Source: Ancylostoma caninum
Lineage: Eukaryota > Nematoda > Chromadorea > Rhabditida > Ancylostomatidae
DNA length: 64,000 nucleotides
Assembly: GCA_037903475.1 (NCBI GenBank)
Contig: JBAJFG010000358.1
Location: 620,001 to 684,000 of the forward strand
Reading direction: 5' to 3'
The notes under the pieces were generated by a model. It saw only the letters and a list, made by a program, of their open reading frames with translations. It did no database searches and was not told where the DNA came from. Both the position numbers and the translations under genes were made by a program. Of the stretch, positions 1 to 9,930 are shown piece after piece; positions within the stretch are counted from its first letter, which is position 1; each line of letters starts with the position of its first letter.

Positions 1-135
1 AAGAGAAATCAGGTGTTGTGAGGTTTTCTTTTTGAAGTGGGGAACAATTCTCGCATAAAATTCTTTTGGGACTTTGCTGATCCTTAGAGTTTGGTGTTTC
101 TGCATATGATGACCACCTCCATCCAGAACATTTCA

Positions 136-669
136 GCGCACATCGCAGACCCAGGGATGGGCGGAGAGCTGGAACTATCTACCCGCACCCGTGTTTACAA
201 ATGGCCAGCAGATGTTCAACCCACCAATTCCAGAATGTGAAGGAGCCAGATGGGTACAGCTGGAGTATGCGGGCACCAATCAGAAAAGTTCGCTAGCTTT
301 CTGTCACAAATCGGACAACTGCTACAAAATCAATCATACCATTTGTAGATAGAAAATGCTCGGACTGTTATGATTTCTGCTTGCCTGATTACGGTATCGA
401 GCGGGATACTGTACGTGGGGAAGAGCAGTTGAACATCGTGAAACGTATCTGCTTCTACTTGTTCGTGCCTGAATGGCGCACCTACGCCCAGGCAAACACC
501 ATCGAGCAGGTGTGCACTTTGATCCGTCTTGGTGATCCTATAAGATGTGTGTAATTGCAGAATCAACGCGATTTCGAGACGTATTACCGTAATCGCAATC
601 ATCTCACAACAGCTTTTGGTAACAGTGGTGGAAGCGATTCGAAATGGATCACACTTCAGCAATTGCCAC
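136..669 (+). CDS. Partial Cys-rich secreted-like protein, 3' exons of a gene entering from upstream; apparent frameshift
   Basis: I do not recognise the family. Exon 136-509 follows an acceptor (aacatttcag) and exon 561-669 follows attgcag; the 51-nt intron 510-560 has donor CAG|gtgtgc and joins in phase 0. The first part reads GWAESWNYLPAPVF...AFCHKSDNCYKINHT in frame 2 and hits TAG at 350-352. From about 297 a different frame is open and reads FVDRKCSDCYDFCLPDYG...RICFYLFVPEWRTYAQ, then after the intron NQRDFETYYRNRNHL. Both halves are Cys-rich and protein-like, so a 1-nt indel between about 297 and 350 (pseudogene or assembly error) is the simplest reading. Donor gtgagc at 670 ends the exon; a later alternative donor is gtttgg at 723. 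A donor-like site at 12-13 suggests another exon before the window. It may be the 5' part of the gene at 1782-4009, but I could not match the phases. Confidence 0.4.
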
Positions 670-821
670 GTGAGCTGTTACTTATTGATTTATTGATTTT
701 CTCTCACATTGCCATCGAAGAGGTTTGGTTAGTTCCAAAGTGGGCTCATTAACTCCGTATAAGTAACGTTTTGCCGAAAAAATGTTGGACAGATAAGTAA
801 ATAGATAAATAAACAAATATA

Positions 822-1363
822 CAGGGGGGGCCATAAGTTATTGTACAACGTTTGCTGGCCCATTTCTCCGCAGTAGTAAAATATTTTTTGCCGCACTAGG
901 CACTGTTTAATAGAGCTGGATTTGCTCTATCTTTTGATCACAAAAACCTCCTGGATACTTCCAAGATAACGAAAAAAGTTTATCGGAAACATTCATTGCA
1001 GACTTTCGGTGCCGCAAAATGCACTAACTCTGCCCGCAATTTCCGAGCAAAACAGCCACAAAAACAGTTTGATATTTTTAGAAAGAGCATTCTTTGCTCT
1101 TTAAGATGCATCTAAGCAGTACACCCCACTTTAGAGATTTGGTGGATTTTTCGTAAAAAATTTCCACATCAACCCGCTTTTTTCAAAAACCTGTTCTAAG
1201 TCCAACTGCTCCAAAGCAAAACTCTCCCGGGAAACCGGGTTTTAACTGTAAGATACTTTGATCCCTGCTCTATTCGGCAGCGAAAAGAGCAGGATAATCC
1301 ATGTGTTGCTGGTGGAGAAATAAATGAGCAAACGTTGTACAATAACTTATGGCCCCCCCCCTG
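822..1363. mobile_element. TA-flanked MITE (Tc1/mariner-type), 542 bp
   Basis: The ends are inverted repeats of about 30 bp that extend imperfectly to about 50: the left end starts CAGGGGGGGCCATAAGTTAT and the right end is its reverse complement with one extra G. A TA dinucleotide directly abuts both ends (820-821 and 1364-1365), as expected for a TA target-site duplication. There is no transposase ORF inside, so the element is non-autonomous. It sits between the Cys-rich exons and the Q/N-rich exons, probably in an intron. Confidence 0.85.
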
Positions 1364-1365
1364 TA

Positions 1366-1548
1366 TAATCAATTTTCATCCTTCCACTTTTCTATCAGTC
1401 ACCTTTTGTTTTTACAGCAGTAGTGTTTTCTAATGTTGGCGTTACTAACATTTTTTCCGTTCCTTCCCACCTTGTTCGTTACTTATCCTATGCCTAGTTG
1501 TTCTGTGGCACATCGTTCTGGTGTATCCAATAAATAAATAAATACTCA
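1366..1548 (+). mobile_element. Truncated non-LTR retrotransposon 3' end
   Basis: A pyrimidine-rich stretch ends in CCAATAAATAAATAAATA. The same architecture (T/C-rich 3' UTR followed by AATA repeats) closes the full-length LINE at 10585-10605, so this is probably a 5'-truncated insertion of a related element. There is no coding sequence left. Confidence 0.45.
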
Positions 1549-1781
1549 CATTAATCGCTTGCGCGAGGTCTGTTCCCCGGCAAGAGCCTGAGTACTCTCG
1601 TCGTCTGCGTCTCCGCGCACTAATAAGTCCCTACGTTTTCTCCACCTCTCTTGGCTTGTCGACTCGAACATTATGCAGAACGCATATTTTGTATTCAAGT
1701 TTTACATACATGATAACTCCATGACATAGAACTTAATAATGATCAATATATTGTCCTCTAAAGATTTTTTTTTGGAAAAAA

Positions 1782-4009
1782 ATGCTATGCATATCCATTC
1801 CGAACTACCTGCAGAGTAAATTAGACGATGGTACGAAATTTTATTCAGAAACTATTCAAAACGTCACTGGCAACCTAGCCGGTCAGCTCAACAATGCTGC
1901 TAGTGGTGTCGTGAACACCATCGGCGAAGCGGCTCAAGGATTTCGAGCCGGGGTGTTCGGTCAGAATTCGCTTTCTCAGCCAAATTATCAGAACGGAAAT
2001 GGAAACGGGAATGGAATGAGCAGTGGCTATGGAGGATCGGTGCAGTGAGTTCTCCTACCAGTTCTTCACAGAAATGGATTTTCAAGTTTTTTTTTCTGAA
2101 TAACCTCCATTTAGGCCTAATCAGAACCCCAGTCCTTCAAGCCCAGGCGGATTTGCTCCAGCGGCGGTGAACGGCGTGATGAATCTCAACGGAGTGAATG
2201 GGCAGAGTGGAAACAACGCCTACAACATGAACCCTGGCAACCAGGGGGTATGGTTTTCTACCTTTTGAATTCTGACAAAAATGACTGCACAGAGATCGCA
2301 GAATCCCATTTTCACCTGGCTTGATCAAACCAACCGATGCGGAACCATCATTGCATATTCACAAGCAGAAAATTCTAGTACTCTGAATGAATCCATTGAA
2401 TTTTTGTTTAAAATCAAACCTTAAAATTCCGAGATTTTCTTCACCTCCTGGTTTTTTTTTTACAGTTGTACCCAAATTTTGATAGATACTTAAATCATCG
2501 GATCCAGAAATTTTACTGTAATCCGTGCTATCTTGTTTTTAATATTCTCATTTTTAGGCGTATGGTGAACCTTCGCAAAACACCAACCCAAATATGAATC
2601 CAAACATGAATCAGTATCCTCAAAATGGAGAAAGGTGAGCTTCACGTGCACGTTTCCTACCTTAATACACGCAAATCAACGAGATGAACGTTGAGCAATC
2701 AATAAATTTAGGGTGTTGAAACACTGAATAAGAAAAACGAAAAAGAAAAAGCCCAACTTCCGTTTCATTCTGCCCCTTTGTGCACAAGTATGTAGAGCGC
2801 AACGCATAGAGCTTCCTTCAGAATTCATCAGAAAGGGGGGGGGGGAGTCTAAAGCAAGAACAAGCAAAACACTTAAAATCAAGAAAAAAACTCAACGATA
2901 CTCAGGATCCATAGCTTTCTTGGAGGAATCATGCAGAAATTGGAATAATAGCATTAGTAGAAATGACAGAAATGCCTCAACCTTGGCTAAACCCAAAAAT
3001 CATTCTGAAAGTAATCAGACAAATAATGTTGAAGTTTCGTCATAGGAACTTCACAGTGCTTCGTATGAATTTCTGGCTGAAAACACCTAAAAATTGCATC
3101 CTCTTGGCTATACTTAAGCATGATGCGAACAAACAGCAAGGAAATGATGACCAATGAGCTATAGTAACTTTTACCTGCAATTTTACGCACCCTTTTTTAA
3201 CCTTCGTTCCCATTTCTCAGGCAAAACCGAAACTTCTACCCAGATGTCTCGAGCATGTCAGGATACTCGCAGAGTCCTGCTCGCCAGATTTACGGCAGCC
3301 AACGCTACGATAATCAGCAGCAGGGCCCAGATCAGCGGTGAGATTTTTGTGATTAAAATTTTCAACTTTACGGCAGAGGCTGACCGGGCACTATGGAATC
3401 GTTGACAGATCTAAGCAGGGTAAAAAAATAGGGCAGGGTAAGGATAAAACGAGGTAAAATTGAGAATAGGGTCATGGTCCATGAAAAAAAAACCACTTAA
3501 ATGCCTAGAGAAACATGCTGTGCACCTCCTTCCCATATGGGATCCACAAAAGATCAAACATCAATCATTTCACCTCTTCAGCGATACGAACAGCGTTCCC
3601 TACACGAACGGCAATGGATTCGGTATGGGGGACAACTACAATAACAGGCCTTCCTACCCCGATGCCAATGGCGTCAATCCACCGTCTGGATATGTTCCAC
3701 AGCCAGAATTGAATATACAGGTATGCATGACGACGTCAGTTGCTAATTTCATCTGGCTTTGTCACCCAATCTGGACAATGCTATATTCCTGATGGGTAAT
3801 TTTTGCAGGGCGTAGCCGGCATGCCGCACCCGCGAGACACTACCATGGTTCGAAATGGTAACGGCTATACTCCTGACATCATGCCAAACCTACAGTACAA
3901 CCAACAGCAGCAACAACAACAACAACAACAAATGCCGCAACAACAGCAAATGTTGCAGCAGCAACAAATCCCACAACAGCGTTGGCGTTCTGGAATGTTC
4001 CGGAGCTGA
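1782..4009 (+). CDS. Q/N-rich low-complexity (prion-like) protein, six exons
   Basis: Not assigned to a named family. Exons: 1782 (or 1815)-2044, 2115-2247, 2558-2634, 3221-3337, 3582-3720, 3809-4009, stop TGA 4007-4009; all junctions use GT/AG and the phases agree. Read from ATG 1782 it gives 309 aa. The first about 50 residues (SKLDDGTKFYSETIQNVTGN onward) are ordinary and amphipathic; the rest is dominated by N, Q, G, P and S with repeated NGNG motifs, ending in a CAG/CAA tract of ten glutamines and then three further Q clusters before RWRSGMFRS. The bases before 1815 (ctacctgcag) look like an acceptor, so the true start may lie upstream and this may continue the gene at 136-669. Composition resembles the C. 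elegans pqn (prion-like Q/N) class by character only. Confidence 0.65.
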
Positions 4010-4473
4010 GGGCTTTACATCATGGCGCTACCACTTAATCACCCTAGTTTATATCATATTTATTGATTGATCATGACACGTACTACACATCCTCAACTTC
4101 TATATTGGTCTCGCAGCTTTCGGCGTGTTTCGCTTCTCTCCATTCCCACTGTTGTCGCTATGAGTTGATAACCGGCAACTGCCACAAATTTGTAGTAGCT
4201 GTCCAGCAATCCATTTTTACAGCATTAGATTCACATATTCCACATATGAAAATATGCTCTCTACCTCGGGCAGACGAGTCTTTCATACTCTCTCACTTAG
4301 CCGTTTGGCCGGCGAGTGAGTTGTCCCTCACCCCCACTGCGCTACTAACGGCGCACTAAACAGCGAGACATATCAGCAATCTACTCAAATGGCTCTTATT
4401 GTGATAGGTGTACAGTGAGATTTGTCATTGGTATGTCTTCTAAATATTTTCTGTTCATTTTCATAGTCGCATT

Positions 4474-4479
4474 AATAAA
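4474..4479 (+). terminator. Polyadenylation signal AATAAA of the Q/N-rich gene
   Basis: AATAAA lies about 465 nt after the stop at 4009, in an AT-rich 3' region without a better candidate closer to the stop. Confidence 0.4.
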
Positions 4480-5632
4480 GTTTCTATATTGATATGTAAA
4501 CTTTCGAGAAGTACATAGCTATCAAAGGTGAGCGCCCTACAACCGGATCTGGAATGACCACGGACGCACGTCCTATCTCAGAATCGTTTTTTTTTTTTTC
4601 AGATCCTCGCAAGAGAGGAATCTCCAGGAACTGCTAATCACAACTATGTGATTCCGTACAAGACTGCTAAAAAAAACCTTTTTTCTGACCCCAATTCTTG
4701 CAGAGCCTGTCGGCGGAATCGGGGCGGCTCAAAAACGGGAAAACGAGGTTTCTGAATGATGCATTCGCAGTAGCACATTTCCTGGAGAAATTCGTACTCG
4801 TAATTGTTCTCATGTTTCTCATCACACAATGCCCTAACAGAGTAGGAATTGCACTACATGTGTGCAAAGGAGTGCATGGTGGGAAAGCTACGAAGTCCCG
4901 CCTTGGCTCCGCCCATAAACCCCTACCTCCACCCCCCCCCGCCCCATCCCAAATTTGAGGCTCAAAGATAGTTTCTTCGACCTCTTTGCACCAAATCACA
5001 TATACCTTGTGATCAGCAGCTTCTGGAGATTCTACTCAGAGGTACATAGGATGGTGTCTTTATATGCAAAAGTGAACAAACTCCTGAAAAATAAGTGTGG
5101 AAGTGCAACCTGTGAAGATAGGTGGAAGAGCATCTGTTGAACCAGGAGTCGTCTTTTTCTGTTTCTCCGGGATGAAACATGCGAAGCAATGCTTTACACT
5201 TCAAAAGTGCTCTTTAATGGAAAACGGCAAGTATCCCTCTAGAGTCCATTTTCAGGTCTTCATACTGTAGGCTCAAATCGAATGCGATTGTCTAACACAA
5301 AAAGCTCTAACATTAAGCATCGTAATAGTGAAAGATTTTCATGTGACGTGGGGAATTTGCATACATAATGGAAGGAGCCATTCTAATTCACTTTAACGTC
5401 ACAACCACTAGCATGTATAGGATGAGGATGAGCCCATGCAGCATCAGTGTCTCCATGCTGTTCTGAAGCATTCACCATCAAACGCTTTTTCCATTATTTT
5501 CCTGTTTCTTCTATTCCTAGTAATGTCAAAGTGGGGGGGGGGGTTCTTTCTTCATCTGTTCCTCTAATAGGACTGCAGAAGAGATCTCGCCCTCTTCCGG
5601 GGAACTGACATCACTTTCGTAACTCCTACTCT
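4480..5632. other. Intergenic, nothing recognised
   Basis: Contains homopolymer C and G runs (about 4930 and 5533) and a few 60-110 codon open frames with neither splice context nor recognisable protein character. I see no gene here. Confidence 0.5.
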
Positions 5633-5643
5633 GAACGTTTCAG
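5633..5643 (+). promoter_or_regulatory. Probable trans-splice acceptor of the small peptide gene
   Basis: gaacgtttcag ends 1 nt before the ATG at 5645. A pyrimidine-AG acceptor right at a start codon with no upstream exon is typical of spliced-leader addition in nematodes. Confidence 0.5.
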
Positions 5644-5644
5644 A

Positions 5645-5822
5645 ATGAAATCTTCTCTACACTTTGTTCTCGCACTCATCGCAATGGTGACTGTCGTCGC
5701 AGCTCGTGTGTATACGATTTTTACTTAGATAATTGAAATTTTCCTTGTCGTTAGTGTTTCCGTATTCAGGCAAATGGATCACGCTTCTTCCGGAATACAA
5801 ACCATATAAATGGAACCGTTGA
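5645..5822 (+). CDS. Small secreted peptide, 37 aa, two exons
   Basis: Exon 5645-5705 (donor C|gtgtgt) and exon 5770-5822 (acceptor gtattcag), intron 64 nt, phase 1 to phase 1, stop TGA 5820-5822. Exon 1 encodes a textbook signal peptide, MKSSLHFVLALIAMVTVVAA; exon 2 encodes RKWITLLPEYKPYKWNR, a basic aromatic 17-residue tail without cysteines. This could be a neuropeptide-like or antimicrobial-like peptide, but there is no dibasic internal site or amidation Gly, and I recognise no family. If splicing failed, the exon-1 frame would stop after a few intron codons. The full-length LINE begins a few hundred bases downstream on the same strand. Confidence 0.55.
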
Positions 5823-6271
5823 ATAGTGCAGATCAAAAACTTGACCGTAATAAAAACTTGACCAGAACCTTCCGTGTATTATGTATTGGCAACACCTATT
5901 TTCAGATGATCAAAAGGAACGTGAAAAGTCGGACTTTTTCGAAAATTTGCTGTGTCAGAAACCGGATAGAAAAAAATCTAATCGCAGCAAAAGTATGACC
6001 TGTAGCATTCTTATGACGTCACAATATAGCGTCTCGGCTAGCGTGCGGCTGCGTCTTTCCCGCTCCGTTAACTTGTTCTGTTATTGAATTCTCTATCTTC
6101 AACTCATAAAGTCCTTTTGCATCTTTTGAAGTTTTTCTCCTCTGCTTAATAGTCCTAGCTCCCTAAAATTGTTCGCTTCCTGCAACTTCTTCAATTCGCT
6201 CTGGTGTACCGTGATTTTTTTCTGGATTGGTGGATTTTCCGGGGCATTTCTCGATTAGCGGTAGGTCAAAA

Positions 6272-6952
6272 ATGTCGCCAAAGGTCACTAGGAGCACAAG
6301 GACTAAGGGATCTGCTTCTGGATCGTAGGCTTCTTCTTTTACGTTTGAAAGCAGTCATCATCAGAATAGTTATCGCACTCACAACCTCGACTATAGGGGA
6401 ATGACGATGCAGGATTTAGTTTTCTCCATTGGACAACGCAATGATGACCCTGAAGTCAAGATGATGTTGGATGCACTTTCCGAGAAAATCCAGAAAGGAT
6501 TTTCCGAAGTATTTGAAGCCGAAAAGCGATCACGTAGCCTGGTTATAAGTGGAATTGAAGAACCACCGGATGGACTAAGGCCCTCGGAACGTCGGAGAGA
6601 CCTCGAATGCAAGGTCAATGACATCCTTGATGCCATTGACGTTGACTGTGGTCCTACGGAAGCCTTCCGAATTGGAAAGCCTGGATCCTCTCGTCCAAAG
6701 TTGGTCAAGCTCGTGCTGCCATCAACATTTTACTGGCGTCGAGCACTCGCCAATGCACGCCTGCTTCGTAGTGCAGGATTTCCGAACACCTACATACGCA
6801 GGAGTATGACCGAGGATGAAAGTAAGCGTGAGTTCGAGCTCAGAAGTCAAGCGAGGGAACTAAACAAGGACAGAAGTGGACCAAAGTGGGTTGTATACCG
6901 CGGACAACTGACGCGTGTTTGTGATCTTCCCCAGAAGCCGGGAAACATCTGA
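6272..6952 (+). CDS. LINE ORF1 nucleic-acid-binding protein, one in-frame stop
   Basis: ATG 6272 (MSPKVTRSTRTKGSASGS) is followed by an in-frame TAG at 6326-6328; the same frame then stays open through ATG 6401 to TGA 6950-6952. The body reads RSLVISGIEEPPDG, then RRRDLECKVNDILDAI, GPTEAFRIGKPGSSRPKLVK, NTYIRRSMTEDESKREFEL: the layout of ORF1 proteins with an RRM-like fold and a C-terminal domain, preceded by a short helical segment. Such proteins coat the element RNA. Either the copy is damaged at one codon or translation starts at 6401 (183 aa). The last 28 nt overlap ORF2. Confidence 0.7.
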
Positions 6953-9930
6953 CTTCGCATGGTAGTCCTGGAGCTCTTGGTGTTTTTTTGTTCAATGCAA
7001 GGAGTTTAGTTAACAAAATCAATCATTTGCAAACTTTTCTTGTAGAGCTTAAACCCGACATTGTCTTCGTTACGGAGACGTGGCTGACAGGTAATATACT
7101 CGATTCAGAAGTCATAGGTAATTTGCCTTATACCATCATTCGTGTTGATAGGAGGGGTCGTAGAGGAGGAGGTGTATGTTGTATTGCTAAAGGTTCACTC
7201 ATAGTTAAAGCGGTTGAGATAGACCCAATTCTGAAAGCCAATGTTCTTGCTGTTGAAGTCTTCTCTCATAATAGCCTGTCCTGCACTCGCCTCGTCGCAG
7301 TTTACCGGCCTCCCAATAGCCTTAAGTTAGATGATGAGAGCCTCATTGAGGTTTTGAGTAGTCTTGCTAGCAAAATGGATAACACTGTCCTTTTGGGCGA
7401 TTTCAATTTGCAAATTGACTGGACAAGCTCCAAACCACTGAACAGTTTATCCGTGCAATTTTTCGAGTTCTTTCAAAATTGTGGCATGAAGCAGTTCGTG
7501 TCTACGTCCACTAATGAATCTCATGTTCTTGACCTCGTTCTTTCATCTTTACCTATTGTGAATAATTTACACATTCTGCCACCACTTGCAAACTCTGACC
7601 ATTGTACTATACGTTTCGATATATTTGAATATTCATATCTGCCATCTACACTTCCTACTCCTGACTTTCTGAGCGTTGATTACTCTTCTCTGAACGCATA
7701 TCTTATGAGCATAAACTGGCTAGTACTGTTCGACCAGTACACGTCTGTCGATGACGTGTACAAACGATTTTGCAATACAGTCTACGATGCCTTTTCGAAA
7801 TTTGTCCCTCTCAAGTTTCCGCGCCACCCTGGCTTGAGATATCCCCGGCATATTCGCAATCTTCTAGCTCAGAAACACCGCCTTTTCACTAACTTGGCAA
7901 GTCCTCCATCCAATCCACTTTACAAGAAGGTGTGTACTGACATAGACTTTCATTTGAAGAAATTTCTCGGAAATCATGAAAGGAGGCTTGCGTCTAAAGC
8001 TTCATCAAAGCATATTTTCCATTACGTCAATCAAAAACTCAAGACCAGTTCTCGTTTGCCTCTCCTCGTCGATCATTGCAACCGCATCTATGGCAAGGAT
8101 GTTGATAAAGCAAATGTGCTTGCTAATTATTTTGCCAGTGTTTTCTCCCCAATTACGCATCCTTACGAAGAAAACCTTTCGTCTAACATCACAGGTCATC
8201 GCTGTTTGCCCTTCATTGGGCACCGTTTCTCTGAAATTTTCTTTAAACCTCAAGACGTTTTGAATGTTCTCAAAGATCTTAATCCTTCTCTTTCGGAATC
8301 ATATGATGGCATACCACAAATCTTTTACAAAAAATGTGCAGTATCTCTTTGTGAGCCTCTTTGTCACATCTTCAGTATATCTATGACTCTTGGAGAAGTT
8401 CCGCAGCTGTGGAAGGAAGCTATAGTTACAGCAATTCCCAAACTGCCTGGAGCTCGTTCCATTTCTGATTTCCGTCCCATAAGTTTGACTCCGACCCCGG
8501 TTAAGGTTATGGAAAAAATCATACGTGAGAGAATCCTGTCTTGGTTGCTCAAATTCAACGTGCTACCGCCTGAACAGCATGGTTTCGTCCCACGTGCATC
8601 TACTGCCACTAATCTAGCTGACAGCGTTTTTGATTGGAGCCTAGCATTGAATAAGGGCTATTCAATTGATGTAGTATATATTGATCTTTCTAAAGCCTTT
8701 GGCAAGGTGTGTCATGCTAAACTCATGAGTAAGTTAGAAATCCTTGGAATTACTGGCAATCTTTTGAGTTGGATAAAGTCATACTTGAAGAATCGTACCT
8801 TCACAGTCCGAGTAGGGTGTGAATTCTCTAGACGCCATACCTGTACAAGTGGGGTACCCCAAGGTGGTGTTCTCTCACCACTACTCTTCCTGATTTATAC
8901 TATTGACCTCCCTTCTGTGCTGCGGACCTCACCTCATGTCGAAATTAAAATGTACGCCGATGACATAAAAATTTATGGTGTGTACAACAGTAGCAATGCA
9001 GCCGAAGTTCGTTCATCAATCATCCTATCACTTGAAAGAATGGTAGATTGGGCGTCTAACTGGGATCTGCCGATTAACCTAAGTAAGTGCTCAGTTCTTC
9101 ACTTGGGTGATTCCGAAGAAGTTCAGTATGTCGTAAATGGGACTAAAATTAGTAACTCTGTCTGTACTAAGGATCTAGGCATTCTAGTTGACTCCAGCCT
9201 CAAATTCTCGGATCATATTGATTACATCACCAGAAGGGCGTATGCTGCATTGTATGCTATCTTTCGAAATACTCATATTACTAACGCAGTTATTTTGACA
9301 CGTTTATACTCTGCTTATGTACTGCCCCACCTAGAGTACTGCTCGCAAATATGGAATCCTTCTTTGAAGAAGGATATTACCAAACTTGAAAAAGTGCAGC
9401 AGACTTTCACCCGCCTCTTATATTTTAGGTGCCACCGAGTATCTAGAATTAGCGATATGCCTAGCTATCCTACCAGGCTTAAGTCATTGGGATTAAGGAG
9501 TCTTAAATACAGGCGCACCCTCTCCGATCTAGTTTTCTGCTTCCGCATAATGCGGAGAGAGCTCAGATTGTCAGCTAGCAAATATTGGGTGTTCAAGCCA
9601 ACTAGCGCACGTTCTAGCGGGTTTGCTTTCCATTATCCAACAATAAGAAAGAAACGGTTTACGCAGACGTATAATTCGCTCTTTTATAGAACAGCAAGGT
9701 GGTTTCAGCGCTTTCCTTCAAATGTTCTGCAGGCGCAGAATAGTTCCATCTTCAGATCGAGACTGAGAGGAGTTGATGTGTTTCAGTTACTAGACATTCA
9801 TGATCGTTGTTATTTACTTCAATCTTTTTCAGTGCATCTGTTACCTCATGTCTGCCAATTTATCACGGATTTCTACGACGACCAAATATTATCACACCGT
9901 CAGCCACTCACTGTTACTAATCATTCTTAA
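6925..9930 (+). CDS. LINE ORF2: APE-type endonuclease and reverse transcriptase
   Basis: The frame is open from 6925 (after TGA 6922-6924) to TAA 9928-9930, about 1,000 codons, in the -1 frame relative to ORF1 and without an ATG near its start. The endonuclease motifs are all visible: FNARSLVNK, VTETWL, RRGGGVCCIAK, VYRPPN, LLGDFNLQIDW and NSDHCTIRFD. Reverse transcriptase motifs: AIPKLPGARSISDFRPISL, YIDLSKAFGKVCHAKL, GVPQGGVLSPLLFLIY, KMYADDIKIYG and the DLGILVDSSLKFSDHI region. The usual KAFD of domain A is KAFG here, an unusual change next to, but not at, the first catalytic Asp. No premature stops, so the copy is young. Expression probably depends on reinitiation or frameshifting from ORF1. 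Confidence 0.9.
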   Translation, partial: SSPEAGKHLTSHGSPGALGVFLFNARSLVNKINHLQTFLVELKPDIVFVTETWLTGNILDSEVIGNLPYTIIRVDRRGRRGGGVCCIAKGSLIVKAVEIDPILKANVLAVEVFSHNSLSCTRLVAVYRPPNSLKLDDESLIEVLSSLASKMDNTVLLGDFNLQIDWTSSKPLNSLSVQFFEFFQNCGMKQFVSTSTNESHVLDLVLSSLPIVNNLHILPPLANSDHCTIRFDIFEYSYLPSTLPTPDFLSVDYSSLNAYLMSINWLVLFDQYTSVDDVYKRFCNTVYDAFSKFVPLKFPRHPGLRYPRHIRNLLAQKHRLFTNLASPPSNPLYKKVCTDIDFHLKKFLGNHERRLASKASSKHIFHYVNQKLKTSSRLPLLVDHCNRIYGKDVDKANVLANYFASVFSPITHPYEENLSSNITGHRCLPFIGHRFSEIFFKPQDVLNVLKDLNPSLSESYDGIPQIFYKKCAVSLCEPLCHIFSISMTLGEVPQLWKEAIVTAIPKLPGARSISDFRPISLTPTPVKVMEKIIRERILSWLLKFNVLPPEQHGFVPRASTATNLADSVFDWSLALNKGYSIDVVYIDLSKAFGKVCHAKLMSKLEILGITGNLLSWIKSYLKNRTFTVRVGCEFSRRHTCTSGVPQGGVLSPLLFLIYTIDLPSVLRTSPHVEIKMYADDIKIYGVYNSSNAAEVRSSIILSLERMVDWASNWDLPINLSKCSVLHLGDSEEVQYVVNGTKISNSVCTKDLGILVDSSLKFSDHIDYITRRAYAALYAIFRNTHITNAVILTRLYSAYVLPHLEYCSQIWNPSLKKDITKLEKVQQTFTRLLYFRCHRVSRISDMPSYPTRLKSLGLRSLKYRRTLSDLVFCFRIMRRELRLSASKYWVFKPTSARSSGFAFHYPTIRKKRFTQTYNSLFYRTARWFQRFPSNVLQAQNSSIFRSRLRGVDVFQLLDIHDRCYLLQSFSVHLLPHVCQFITDFYDDQILSHRQPLTVTNHS

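Noticed and set aside
4698..4958. 86-codon plus-strand ORF ending in poly-Pro
   Set aside because: The Pro run is a C homopolymer tract; no acceptor, donor or homologous look.
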